DNA of 64,000 bases. Origin: Bin87 sp034423575 (GTDB lineage Bacteria; Chloroflexota; Dehalococcoidia; Lucifugimonadales; UBA3495). The position numbers were made by a program, and so were the translations under genes. Below the pieces are notes generated by a model. The model did no database searches, was not told the DNA's origin, and saw only the letters and a program-made list of their open reading frames with translations. Location of the stretch: assembly GCA_034423575.1 (NCBI GenBank), contig DAOUIF010000050.1, positions 4,842 through 68,841 on the forward strand, written 5' to 3'. The first letter of the stretch is position 1. Every line of letters begins with the position of its first letter. This document shows positions 52,355-60,220 of this stretch, one piece after another.

Positions 52355-53140
52355 CTAACCGTTGTTGAAAATGTCGTTGGCGATGTCCATGGCACCGCGG
52401 GCAAAGGGGATGCCGGCGTAAAGGGTCATGTGGCCGAAAACCTCAATGATCTGGTCCTGTGTGAACCCGATGTTGAGGGCGCCCCGGATATGGCTCCGCA
52501 GCGGACCCTCCCGTCCCAGGGCAGCGAGGCAGGTCATGGTGCAGAGGCAGCGGCTGGGTAGATCCAGGCCGGGCCGCGTCCACGTCGCGCCCCAGTAGTA
52601 CTCGCCGGTGACGCGGCCCAGCTCGCGCTCGGCGTCGGTGGGAGGAGCGGGCCGAGCGCCGCCGCCACCGCCCATGTAGTTGCGGCGGTATTCGTCGCCG
52701 CGCTGGAACAGGCTGTCGGGGTCTTCGTTGGGGTCGTGGATACGGGCCGGCGTGAAGTCGATGCCGCGCTCCTCGAACACTTCCTTGCACCGGGTCAGGG
52801 CCTGGATGCCGGCGGGGGCGCCGCCGTACCAGGTATCGTGGATGATCAACTCCACAACCTGCTCGGGGGTCAGGCCGATGTTCAGGGCGTTGCCCAGGTG
52901 CCGCTTCAGTTGGACCTCGCGGTTCAGCACGATCAGGCAGGAGAGGGTGATCATCTCGCGCTGCGCCGGCGTGAGCGCCGGTCGCTTCCAGATGGTGCCA
53001 AACAGGGCCTCGCCCAGTATCCTCTCCAGATCGGGCGCGATGTCCCAAGCACCGGGCGACGAGCCGCCGGTGATCTGCCCGCCGCCGAACATGCGCCGGG
53101 TTTCCTGCCCGCGTTCGTAGCGGTCATCGAGTTCAGTCAT
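52355..53140 (-). CDS. carboxymuconolactone decarboxylase-family protein (two domains)
   Basis: A 261-residue protein with two CMD/AhpD-fold domains. The first (residues ~40-130) has RPALTPAQREMITLSCL and HLGNALNIGLTPEQVVELI; the second has RCLCTMTCLAALGRE and HIRGALNIGFTQDQIIEV. The CLC pair in the second domain could act as peroxidatic or redox cysteines; the first lacks it. Family members include decarboxylases and alkylhydroperoxidases. GGAGG precedes the ATG. Confidence 0.85.
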   Translation of the reverse strand: MTELDDRYERGQETRRMFGGGQITGGSSPGAWDIAPDLERILGEALFGTIWKRPALTPAQREMITLSCLIVLNREVQLKRHLGNALNIGLTPEQVVELIIHDTWYGGAPAGIQALTRCKEVFEERGIDFTPARIHDPNEDPDSLFQRGDEYRRNYMGGGGGARPAPPTDAERELGRVTGEYYWGATWTRPGLDLPSRCLCTMTCLAALGREGPLRSHIRGALNIGFTQDQIIEVFGHMTLYAGIPFARGAMDIANDIFNNG

Positions 53141-53240
53141 TTTGTGCCTCCAGTGGGGTTAAGCCTCGGGGTCGCCGGCAGTGTAGCAGACGCCGGTACA
53201 ACCCCGCGCAGCCAGCGCGTTGCGGTTCGGGCGATGGCGC

Positions 53241-53249
53241 TGCTAAAGT
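53241..53249 (+). promoter_or_regulatory. extended -10 promoter of DUF5678-like gene
   Basis: TGC (53241-53243) precedes TAAAGT (53244-53249), four of six. The start near 53256 leaves 33 bases before ATG 53289, with AAGGAA upstream. Confidence 0.35.
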
Positions 53250-53288
53250 GAAACCGGCAACCCATCTGCCGCATAAGGAAAACCGACC

Positions 53289-53606
53289 ATGGAAACCATC
53301 ACACCGCGCGAACCGGTCGTACCCCAGCGACCGTCCCAGAGCGAAGAAGAAATCAAGCTGGGACTGCAGGACTACTCGGCGCGCTCGAAACTCCTGCATG
53401 ACAACCGCAGCGAGCTGACCGCCGAGTATCCTGACCAGTGGGTCGCCCTGGGAGACAACTGGAAATTGGTTGTGGGACATTCACTTGATGACATTCTGGT
53501 CAAACTCGAAAAATGCGGCGCGTATTCACCCAATTCGGTAGTATTGCGATTAGAGAGCAACCCGCGCCGACGCATCCCGACCGTATGGCGGAAGCGAAAG
53601 CAATGA
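53289..53606 (+). CDS. DUF5678-like small protein
   Basis: A 105-residue soluble protein. The segment EYPDQWVALGDNWKLVVGHSLDDILVKLEK matches the pattern of DUF5678 (W-V-A-L ... V-V ... L-x-x-x-L), a short family often seen beside proteases or nucleases. The end is Arg/Lys-rich (RRRIPTVWRKRK). It overlaps by four bases the aspartic-protease-like gene downstream, so the two form a coupled pair. Function unknown; it may regulate or be the target of the protease. Confidence 0.7.
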   Translation: METITPREPVVPQRPSQSEEEIKLGLQDYSARSKLLHDNRSELTAEYPDQWVALGDNWKLVVGHSLDDILVKLEKCGAYSPNSVVLRLESNPRRRIPTVWRKRKQ

Positions 53607-54010
53607 TAATCGGCTACTTCACCAGCGACGGCGTGCCCTGGGTTAGCTGTGATTTGTTGCTGCCAAGATTCGGGTTGAAAGCGCCGGTAACCTTTTTGGT
53701 TGATACTGGATCAGATACCACGATCCTCCATCCAGCCGACGGAAGAATGTTGCGCTGCCCGTTTTACCTGCTGGAAAACCCGGCTGAGTTCATCAGCGCG
53801 GGCGGCGTTTTGCTCTATTACATGGAGCCAGCCGTGCTTTCTTTCAACGATATCGACGGCGGTACGGCAGAGTTTGCAATCGACATATCCGTTGCCAAGC
53901 CCGATCCCATTACTGACGGGCTTGATTCGCTGCTGGGCCGCGACCTGCTGAACCAAGTGCGCATGGAGTACGACTTCAGTCGGAACCACTTGGCGTTGCA
54001 CCAGGAGTGA
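53603..54010 (+). CDS. retropepsin-like aspartic protease
   Basis: A 135-residue clan AA aspartic protease-like protein. The catalytic loop is FLVDTGSDTTILHP (Asp-Thr-Gly), and the C-terminal LLGRDLLNQVRMEYDFSRN is the partner strand and family hallmark, as in bacterial retropepsin-like proteases. Such enzymes act as dimers. ATG 53603 overlaps the previous stop (ATGA) and has GGAAG nine bases upstream; an earlier in-frame ATG (53585) lacks one. GC content is lower than its neighbours, hinting at transfer. Confidence 0.8.
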   Translation: MIIGYFTSDGVPWVSCDLLLPRFGLKAPVTFLVDTGSDTTILHPADGRMLRCPFYLLENPAEFISAGGVLLYYMEPAVLSFNDIDGGTAEFAIDISVAKPDPITDGLDSLLGRDLLNQVRMEYDFSRNHLALHQE

Positions 54011-54045
54011 GCAGAGTCGGCGACGTTTCCGCGGTCCGGCTACAT

Positions 54046-54885
54046 TCAGATTTGATCTCCGAGGTTGATGGTGTCCGCCGTCATGGCAACCGAAGCGAGA
54101 TACTCGGCGGGGACGGCTTCCAGCGTGGGATGGCCGAGCAGAGCATCGATGCATTCCTGGCTGGCCCCGATGTACGTTGAATCCAGGTCAACGTCGGTGG
54201 CGACGAACCAGGCCCGGTCGGACGGCCACCAGATGTTGGGCGGGTGGGCCAGGAAGTGACTGTAAAATCCGAGGATGCCTTCCAAAGTGCCCTCGTAGAG
54301 CAGGTAATGGAAGCCGCTACCCTTGACGCGCTGAGCGCGGCGGATGTCCCGGGGAACGCCCAACCGCCTTCCGCGGCCGTCGGAGGTGAGCAGGACGGTA
54401 CCGCCGGAGTACTCGCCGTATCCTTCCCACACGCCGAAGTAGCACAGCTCGTCAGTGTCCGTGTAGCAGGACAGTAAATCCGCCAGCTCCAGCGCGACAT
54501 CTTCGTCAATGCTTCCATGCCGGGGATCATGATCCCACGGCGGCGTTTCCCGGAGGCTCCCCTCCGTTGGCACACTGATGCCTTCGAAGGACATGATTGG
54601 ATGGTACACGCGCCCCGACCATTCGGCGACGGCCGACCACGGCACGGATTCATCGCGCGTGTTCCGCGCCGGGTGCAGCACGCGGGCGTAGGCTGAGTAA
54701 CCGCCCGGCACCAACGAACCAACGGATCCGAAATGCGGCGGCCACCTTTCCTCCATCCATCGCCCGGGAGACACGTCGGAAAGAAAGGTGAGGTTCGGCG
54801 GATGCACGCTGTATTCGGTTGGGTCCAACTGACCAGAGTTCCGAGTGTTTGACCTGCGCCACAGCGCGGATAACCAGTTCAGCAT
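54046..54885 (-). CDS. hypothetical protein with repeated Trp/Tyr-rich segments
   Basis: A 279-residue protein of no family I can name, probably cytoplasmic. Notable segments are SLVPGGYSAYARVLHPA, ELCYFGVWEGYGEYSGG, HYLLYEGTLEGILGFYS and PSDRAWFVATDVDLDSTYIGAS. The first resembles hypothetical proteins of actinobacteria (from memory). An in-frame ATG at 54915 would add ten residues and overlap the divergent gene's promoter; I prefer 54885, although neither has a good ribosome binding site. It faces the retropepsin gene convergently. Confidence 0.6.
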   Translation of the reverse strand: MLNWLSALWRRSNTRNSGQLDPTEYSVHPPNLTFLSDVSPGRWMEERWPPHFGSVGSLVPGGYSAYARVLHPARNTRDESVPWSAVAEWSGRVYHPIMSFEGISVPTEGSLRETPPWDHDPRHGSIDEDVALELADLLSCYTDTDELCYFGVWEGYGEYSGGTVLLTSDGRGRRLGVPRDIRRAQRVKGSGFHYLLYEGTLEGILGFYSHFLAHPPNIWWPSDRAWFVATDVDLDSTYIGASQECIDALLGHPTLEAVPAEYLASVAMTADTINLGDQI

Positions 54886-54906
54886 ATCCACCGTCCCGGA
54901 GTGTCG

Positions 54907-54915
54907 TGCTATCAT
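54907..54915 (+). promoter_or_regulatory. extended -10 box, probably giving a leaderless mRNA
   Basis: TGC (54907-54909) directly precedes TATCAT (54910-54915). Transcription would start about seven bases on, at the A of ATG 54922, and there is no Shine-Dalgarno sequence. The gene at 54922 may therefore be translated from a leaderless message. Confidence 0.45.
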
Positions 54916-54921
54916 CCAGCC

Positions 54922-56502
54922 ATGATAGACCTACTGATTTCCAACGGACAGGTGGTTGACGGCTCAGGCAGCCCCGGGTTCCGCGCGGCGGTAGCGGTTT
55001 CGGGCGACACGGTGACGATCCACCGGGGCGACGATGCGGACCTGCGCGAAAACGCCACGCGGGTGATCGACGCCACTGGGCACGTGGTATGTCCCGGGTT
55101 TGTCGACCTGCATTCGCACGCCGGATTGACCATCCTGGGAGAACCGCATCACGATCCCAAGGTGCGCCAGGGGGTGACCACCGAGTTGGTCGGGATCGAC
55201 GGCATTTCCCACGCGCCGTTCAAGACGCAGGAGGAGCTGCACCGTTACATCTGGCTGGACGCGGGGCTGAACGGCTACCCGCCGATGCCGGCGGACTGGC
55301 TGACCGTTGCGGATATGCTGGGCAAGTACGACAACACCGTGGCCATCAACATGGCCTACATCCTGGGCAACTCCCCCGTGCGCATCTGGAGCGTAGGCTG
55401 GGAGCAGCGGGAGGCCACGGAGGGTGAGATCGCCGACATGCAGTCGGTGGTGCGCGAGGCTATGGAGGAAGGCGCGTGGGGGCTGTCCACAGGACTGGAC
55501 TACCCGCCAGGAGCCTACGCGGACACTGACGAGTTGGTGGCGCTCTCGGAAACAGCGGCTTCGCTGGGAGGCGTCTACCACACCCACACGCGGGCCAGCC
55601 TGCTGAGCCAGGGGTACCTGGCGCCGTGGCACGAGGCGGTTGAGATCGGGCGACGCAGCGGTATTCCGGTACACCTTACGCACTACCGCCAGTCGGTGTC
55701 GGGCGTGGGCAGCCACCTGGGCCACCTGGGCCTGGTGGAAGACGCACGAGCCGAGGGCATCGATTGCACCTTCGACTGCTACACCTACCCCTACTCCGGG
55801 ACGACGCCCACCATCGGGCTGCCGCACTGGGCCAAAGACGGCGGGCCGGAGCGCCTGATCGCCGCGCTGCAGGATGCCGACGACCGGGCACGGATGAAAC
55901 GGGAGATCACGCCGAGCCGGCTGGAGAACAACTGGTTGACCAACTTCACCAAGCCGGAGAACCAGATCTACGACGGCCGGCTGATCACTGACATCGCCGA
56001 GATGCGCGGCCAGGATCCGGCCGACTCGCTGTTCGACCTGCTCCTCGACGAGAACCTGGGCATCAGCACCGTTGGCCTGGGGACCAACGCGCAGACGCTG
56101 TACGCCTTCGTGTCGCATCCATACGGGATGATCGCGTCGGACGCGATTCTGTTCGGCGAGTATCCCAATCCACGCACCTACGGGTGCTTCCCCATCGTCC
56201 TGGCGGAGTTCGTGCGTGCCGAGAAACACCTGCGGCTACCCGAAGCCATCCGCAAGATGACATCGTTCCCGGCGCAACGATTGGGCATTCCGGACCGAGG
56301 TCTGCTGCGGGACGGGTTCAAGGCGGACATCGTGGTGTTCAACCCGGACACGGTCAAAGCCCTGGCCACCAAAGAGAACCCCAAGCAGTACCCGGTGGGC
56401 ATCGAATACGTGATCGTCAACGGGCGGGTGGTGATCCAGCAGGGCGAGAACACCGGCGCGCTGCCGGGCCGCGGGCTGCGACGGGGCCGGGCGGCGACGT
56501 AA
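54922..56502 (+). CDS. N-acyl-D-amino-acid deacylase-family amidohydrolase
   Basis: A 526-residue amidohydrolase of the D-aminoacylase branch, TIM-barrel metal enzymes that hydrolyse N-acyl-D-amino acids, dipeptides or ring amides. Metal motif HSHAGL in GFVDLHSHAG, GLSTGLDYPPGAYADTDEL, HLTHYRQS and the C-terminal ASDAILFGEYPNPRTYG and LLRDGFKADIVVFNP are family features. ATG 54922 is the first Met near the conserved MIDLLISNGQVVDGSG. It starts a plus-strand run with NUDIX and GATase genes. Confidence 0.9.
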   Translation: MIDLLISNGQVVDGSGSPGFRAAVAVSGDTVTIHRGDDADLRENATRVIDATGHVVCPGFVDLHSHAGLTILGEPHHDPKVRQGVTTELVGIDGISHAPFKTQEELHRYIWLDAGLNGYPPMPADWLTVADMLGKYDNTVAINMAYILGNSPVRIWSVGWEQREATEGEIADMQSVVREAMEEGAWGLSTGLDYPPGAYADTDELVALSETAASLGGVYHTHTRASLLSQGYLAPWHEAVEIGRRSGIPVHLTHYRQSVSGVGSHLGHLGLVEDARAEGIDCTFDCYTYPYSGTTPTIGLPHWAKDGGPERLIAALQDADDRARMKREITPSRLENNWLTNFTKPENQIYDGRLITDIAEMRGQDPADSLFDLLLDENLGISTVGLGTNAQTLYAFVSHPYGMIASDAILFGEYPNPRTYGCFPIVLAEFVRAEKHLRLPEAIRKMTSFPAQRLGIPDRGLLRDGFKADIVVFNPDTVKALATKENPKQYPVGIEYVIVNGRVVIQQGENTGALPGRGLRRGRAAT

Positions 56503-56511
56503 CCGTTACGC

Positions 56512-57036
56512 GTGGCGGACTCGATTTCCCCAGACTACCGTTACTGTCCCCGTTGCGGCGACCGGCTGCGTGCCAAGATCCGGGGCGGGCTGCCCCGGCC
56601 GTCCTGCGAGTCGTGCGGGTTCGTGCACTTTCGCAATCCGGCGGTGGGCGTCGCCGTAGTGGTGTTGGACGAGCAAGGCCGGGTCTTGCTGGGCCGAAGG
56701 TCCGCCGGCGGCAACGTGGGCGAGTGGTGCATCCCGTGCGGCTACGTGGAGTGGGGCGAGGACATCCGCGAGGCCGCACGCCGTGAGTTTGCCGAGGAAA
56801 CCGGTTTGGACGTGGAGATCGGCGACGTTTGCGCGGTGCATTCGAACTTTCACAACGCGGCCTCACTCACCGTGGGCGTGTGGTTTTACGGCACGGTTGT
56901 CGGCGGCCGCGTCCAGGCGTCCGACGATCTGGACCGGGTGGGGTGGTTTGCGCCGGAGGCTCCGCCGGAACCGCTGGCATTCCCGACGGATCGCTTGGTG
57001 CTGGCGGATCTGGGATCCAAACAGGCGGTGACCTGA
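56512..57036 (+). CDS. NUDIX hydrolase with zinc-ribbon start
   Basis: A 174-residue NUDIX pyrophosphohydrolase. The N-terminus has a zinc ribbon (CPRCGDRL ... CESCGF), as in NADH pyrophosphatases (NudC), and the Nudix box GYVEWGEDIREAARREF followed by AEETGL is complete. It likely cleaves NADH, ADP-ribose or a related nucleoside diphosphate. The start is GTG 56512, nine bases after the amidohydrolase stop. Its stop overlaps the next gene (TGATG). Confidence 0.92.
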   Translation: MADSISPDYRYCPRCGDRLRAKIRGGLPRPSCESCGFVHFRNPAVGVAVVVLDEQGRVLLGRRSAGGNVGEWCIPCGYVEWGEDIREAARREFAEETGLDVEIGDVCAVHSNFHNAASLTVGVWFYGTVVGGRVQASDDLDRVGWFAPEAPPEPLAFPTDRLVLADLGSKQAVT

Positions 57037-57812
57037 TGACGAAATGCGCGTTAGTCATCCAGCACCATCCTGTCGAAACGCTGGGAGCCAATTTCACGGC
57101 TATCCTGCGGGATGCCGGGTTCGAGTTGACCATCGTGCCGTTGTTCAAAAGCACGCCCGATTTCACTGGGTTCGACGCCCCGGACCTGTCGGCGGTTAAT
57201 CTAGTGGTCTCGCTGGGAGGGCCGATGTCAGCCAACGACAACTTCCCGGCACTCATCCAAGAGATGGCATATCTACGCGCTGCCGCCACCGGAGACGTGG
57301 GCAATCAACCGGTTACCCCAGTGGTTGGCATCTGCCTGGGCGCGCAGTTGCTGTCCCGCGCATTGGGCGGCGCGGTCGCGCCCACCGGCGGCTATCAGTT
57401 CGGTCTGCGCAAGATCGACATTACCGAGGCCGGACGCTCTGACCCGGCCTTTGGCGAGATCGGCATTCCGCTGGGGCCCACGCTGCACGGCGAGCAGTTC
57501 ACCGTGCCGGCCGGCGCGACGCTGCTGGCCGAGGGCACCATGCTGCGACGGGACGGCGGATACGTTCGCTTCCCGATGGCGTTTCGCTACGGCATCTCCT
57601 ACGGTTTCCAGTTTGAGCCGCAGTTGACGTTCGATGAGTTGCGCGTCTGGAACCGGGAACTGTCCGCTGACTACGAGCTCATGGGCGAGCGGTTCGACCC
57701 CCAGGAAGAGGCAGCGCGCAACCTTCGAGAGTTCACCGCTTTCGCGCAGTTCCACGAGGCGCAGATGGGGCGGATGCTGAGAGCGCTGCTGGTTCAAGCG
57801 GGATTGGGTTAG
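57036..57812 (+). CDS. class I glutamine amidotransferase
   Basis: A 258-residue class I GATase-like protein with the nucleophile elbow GICLGAQLLSRALGG (Cys) and the His in LHGEQFTVPAGATLLA; the Glu is probably in FQFEPQ. NLVVSLGGPMSANDNFP is the typical GMP-synthase-like GATase start. It probably transfers ammonia or hydrolyses a gamma-glutamyl bond; no synthetase subunit is adjacent. ATG 57036 overlaps the NUDIX stop; the longer frame reads inside NUDIX. Confidence 0.88.
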   Translation: MTKCALVIQHHPVETLGANFTAILRDAGFELTIVPLFKSTPDFTGFDAPDLSAVNLVVSLGGPMSANDNFPALIQEMAYLRAAATGDVGNQPVTPVVGICLGAQLLSRALGGAVAPTGGYQFGLRKIDITEAGRSDPAFGEIGIPLGPTLHGEQFTVPAGATLLAEGTMLRRDGGYVRFPMAFRYGISYGFQFEPQLTFDELRVWNRELSADYELMGERFDPQEEAARNLREFTAFAQFHEAQMGRMLRALLVQAGLG

Positions 57813-57973
57813 CAGACTCGGAAACGGGGCAGGGACTATGCGCCGCTCGTTTGACTTGCAACCGGGCGGATAGTAACCTTCGCTCGTGCGCAGTCGGCCA
57901 GTTGAGCAACGCTTCAGGCGCCCGACCCGCACGATGAACCAAGAAAACCATTTCGCATCGGAGGTAACACACC

Positions 57974-58720
57974 ATGCCTTACCAGGGAATGACGGCCGAA
58001 CACATCTGGGTAGAAGGACACAACGGCGACGCGATCAACGCTTACCTAGCGCGCCCGCTGGGAGCGGGTCCGTTCGGGGCGGTGATGCTGTTCCACCACA
58101 TGCCCGGCTGGGACGAGGCCAGCAAGGAAATGGCCCGCAAGTTCGCCCACAACGGCTACATCGCCATTATGCCCAACCTGCACTATCGCCAGGGCCACGA
58201 CGACCCGGTGGCGAACAGCAACAGCATCCGCGATGCGGGCGGGATGCCCGACGACCGCACCCTGGGCGACGCCGAGGGCGCCATCAGCTACCTGCGTCAC
58301 CTGTCCAACTACAACGGCAAGGTGGGCATCATCGGGTTCTGCTCCGGCGGACGCCAGGTGTTCCTGGCTGCGTGCAAGCTCAAGGGTCTGAGCGCGGCGG
58401 TGGACTGCTGGGGCGGCGGCGTGACCCCGCGCGACAGCGAGCCTCCCACGGCAGCCATGCCACACGCGCCCATCGAGTTCGTCAACGACCTGTCGTGTCC
58501 GCTGCTGGGAATATTCGGCGAGGACGATGCGCGGCCCTCAGTGGACGAGGTGAAGGCAACCGACGCCGCCATCCAGGCCGCCGGCAAGTCATGGGAGTAC
58601 GAGATCTACCCCAACGCCGGCCACGGGTTCGTCGCGGTTGACCGGCCCAGTTACGCGGTGGAGGCGTCCAACGCCGCATGGCCGCGGATCTTCCAGTTCT
58701 ACGCGCAGCACCTGTCGTAG
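57974..58720 (+). CDS. dienelactone hydrolase-family protein
   Basis: A 248-residue alpha/beta hydrolase with a cysteine nucleophile, Cys123 in IIGFCSGGRQVF, Asp in GEDDARPS and His in PNAGHGFV. Dienelactone hydrolases open the lactone in chloroaromatic degradation; family members also cleave other esters. GGAGG lies nine bases before ATG 57974. A weak TTGACT-TAACCT promoter-like pair sits near 57851. It is the last plus-strand gene before a convergent cluster. Confidence 0.9.
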   Translation: MPYQGMTAEHIWVEGHNGDAINAYLARPLGAGPFGAVMLFHHMPGWDEASKEMARKFAHNGYIAIMPNLHYRQGHDDPVANSNSIRDAGGMPDDRTLGDAEGAISYLRHLSNYNGKVGIIGFCSGGRQVFLAACKLKGLSAAVDCWGGGVTPRDSEPPTAAMPHAPIEFVNDLSCPLLGIFGEDDARPSVDEVKATDAAIQAAGKSWEYEIYPNAGHGFVAVDRPSYAVEASNAAWPRIFQFYAQHLS

Positions 58721-58749
58721 AAGGAGATCACATACGGTGTCAAATTGAT

Positions 58750-58772
58750 GGGGCGGGTCGATGACCCGCCCC
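58750..58772. terminator. terminator hairpin between convergent genes
   Basis: GGGGCGGGTC (58750-58759) pairs with GACCCGCCCC (58763-58772) in a ten-base-pair stem with a three-base loop. It lies between the ends of the dienelactone hydrolase gene and the convergent gene at 58802. AT-rich flanks support a bidirectional stop. Confidence 0.65.
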
Positions 58773-58801
58773 TATTGATTGCCTACCCAGCGCCGTGACG
58801 G

Positions 58802-59323
58802 CTAGTTGTCCGTTGACTCGAAAGCCAGGGTAGCGAAGCGCATGAAGATGCCGCCGCGCGGAGCGGCCAGAGGACCATTGAGGCAGAGGCAGGCGATGAC
58901 GTACTGCGATCCGGGTTCGCCAACCTCGGCGATTTCCACGCGGTGGGGCGTGTTCAAGCCAACTATGCTGCCGTAGGCGCGGTCGATCTCGCCGTTCACC
59001 CAGACCTCGCCGTAGTTGTCGAAGTTGGTCTCGAACCAGACGCGGGATCCGGCGACGCTGACTCCGTCGATGGTCTCCGGCAAAGTGACCGCGATGCGAT
59101 ACCAGGCAAAGGTGAAACCGACGGACAGGCTCTGCCGCACGTTGTCGCAGATGTCCCAGCCGGAGTCATCGTAGTCGGCCAGGCGGGCCGGAGTGGCCAG
59201 AAGTCGAGCGGTCAGGCCTTCGTTGGCTTCGCCCGGCACGAGGCCGGGAGCGACCCGCCAGGGTTGTCCGCCGATTTTGGCTCGGCCGTCTGCGGTGTTC
59301 AAATCAACTGCAAATCGGGGCAT
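58802..59323 (-). CDS. beta-sandwich protein resembling the GH2 sugar-binding domain
   Basis: A 173-residue protein resembling the N-terminal jelly-roll of glycoside hydrolase family 2: YDDSGWDICDN near the front, FAWYRIAVTLPE and VWFETNFDNYGEVWVNGE later, the latter typical of the carbohydrate-contact strand. It lacks any catalytic domain, so it is either a stand-alone binding module or a family-specific enzyme. AAAGGAGG precedes ATG 59323. A hairpin separates it from the amidohydrolase upstream. Confidence 0.75.
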   Translation of the reverse strand: MPRFAVDLNTADGRAKIGGQPWRVAPGLVPGEANEGLTARLLATPARLADYDDSGWDICDNVRQSLSVGFTFAWYRIAVTLPETIDGVSVAGSRVWFETNFDNYGEVWVNGEIDRAYGSIVGLNTPHRVEIAEVGEPGSQYVIACLCLNGPLAAPRGGIFMRFATLAFESTDN

Positions 59324-59346
59324 CGTTGCGCCTCCTTTAATGACCA

Positions 59347-59368
59347 GGGGCGAATTTTGATTCGCCCC
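59347..59368. terminator. hairpin between amidohydrolase and GH2-like gene
   Basis: GGGGCGAA (59347-59354) and TTCGCCCC (59361-59368) form a perfect eight-base-pair stem with a six-base loop. It sits just downstream of the minus-strand amidohydrolase gene and upstream of the GH2-like gene, so it may end or attenuate that transcript. Confidence 0.55.
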
Positions 59369-59398
59369 CAAGTGTGATTGTGCTGAGTGCCGAGCAGC

Positions 59399-60208
59399 TT
59401 AACGGAACTCCCAGAGATTGGCAGCCGTCCCGCCGAAGACCATGTCCCGCGCCTCCGGGCTGGGGTAGTCGATCAGTTCCATGGGGAAGCGCAGCGTGTT
59501 GCGGTAACCCTCCCGATTGGCCGAGGGCGGGAAGTCGCTGCCCCACATGAGGCGGTCTCCGCCGAAGGCCTCGACGGCCATCTCGATGAGCGGCGGGATG
59601 TTCTCGAAAGGTATCGGCTGGCGGAAGGGTTGGGGCCGCGGGCAGAACTCGCCGAGGCCCGGGATCTTCATGTACACGTTGTGGTATTGCGAAAGCGCCA
59701 GCGACCTGCGGTAGGCGTCCATGGGGATTTCGGTATCCGCGCGGCCCGGGCCCCAGAACGCGCCAACGCCGGCCAGGTGCTCGATCACGATCTTGAGGTT
59801 CGGGAACTCCCGAATGATTTCTTCGAACTCGGGCGCGGCGTAGTGTTCCGCAGGGCCCATCACGCTGGCGACCACCCCCAACTCAGCGCACTTGCGCCAG
59901 AGGGCCAGCGGGTCGTCGCCGGGCGACCGCCACGAGCACTGGAACCGCAGGCCGTCCGCGCCTTGGTCCTTGAGTTCGGCGACGCGGTCGACCGCATCGG
60001 GCCGGGTGTGGTCCACGATGGCGATGACGGCGAAGCGACCGGGGAATCGGTTGACCGCCTCGATCAGGTAGGTGTTGTCGAAGACGCCGAAGAACTGGGT
60101 CAGTACCGCCTGGTCGACGCCGGCGCGCTCCATCTCATCGAGGAGTATTTCCACCGGCTCGAACCAGTAGGGCGAGGCGTGGCAGTGGGTGTCGATAACG
60201 GTAGCCAT
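59399..60208 (-). CDS. amidohydrolase-2 family (PDC lactonase-like) enzyme
   Basis: A 269-residue amidohydrolase of the type 2 family, related to 2-pyrone-4,6-dicarboxylate lactonase and decarboxylases. The metal motif THCHAS is near residue 7; IVIEHLAGVG and LMWGSDFPPSAN complete the site. Substrate likely a carboxylated lactone or aromatic acid; not provable here. GGGAGG precedes the ATG. An SDR gene lies 12 bases upstream, so the two are probably co-transcribed. Confidence 0.9.
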   Translation of the reverse strand: MATVIDTHCHASPYWFEPVEILLDEMERAGVDQAVLTQFFGVFDNTYLIEAVNRFPGRFAVIAIVDHTRPDAVDRVAELKDQGADGLRFQCSWRSPGDDPLALWRKCAELGVVASVMGPAEHYAAPEFEEIIREFPNLKIVIEHLAGVGAFWGPGRADTEIPMDAYRRSLALSQYHNVYMKIPGLGEFCPRPQPFRQPIPFENIPPLIEMAVEAFGGDRLMWGSDFPPSANREGYRNTLRFPMELIDYPSPEARDMVFGGTAANLWEFR

Positions 60209-60220
60209 GCGCGTACCTCC

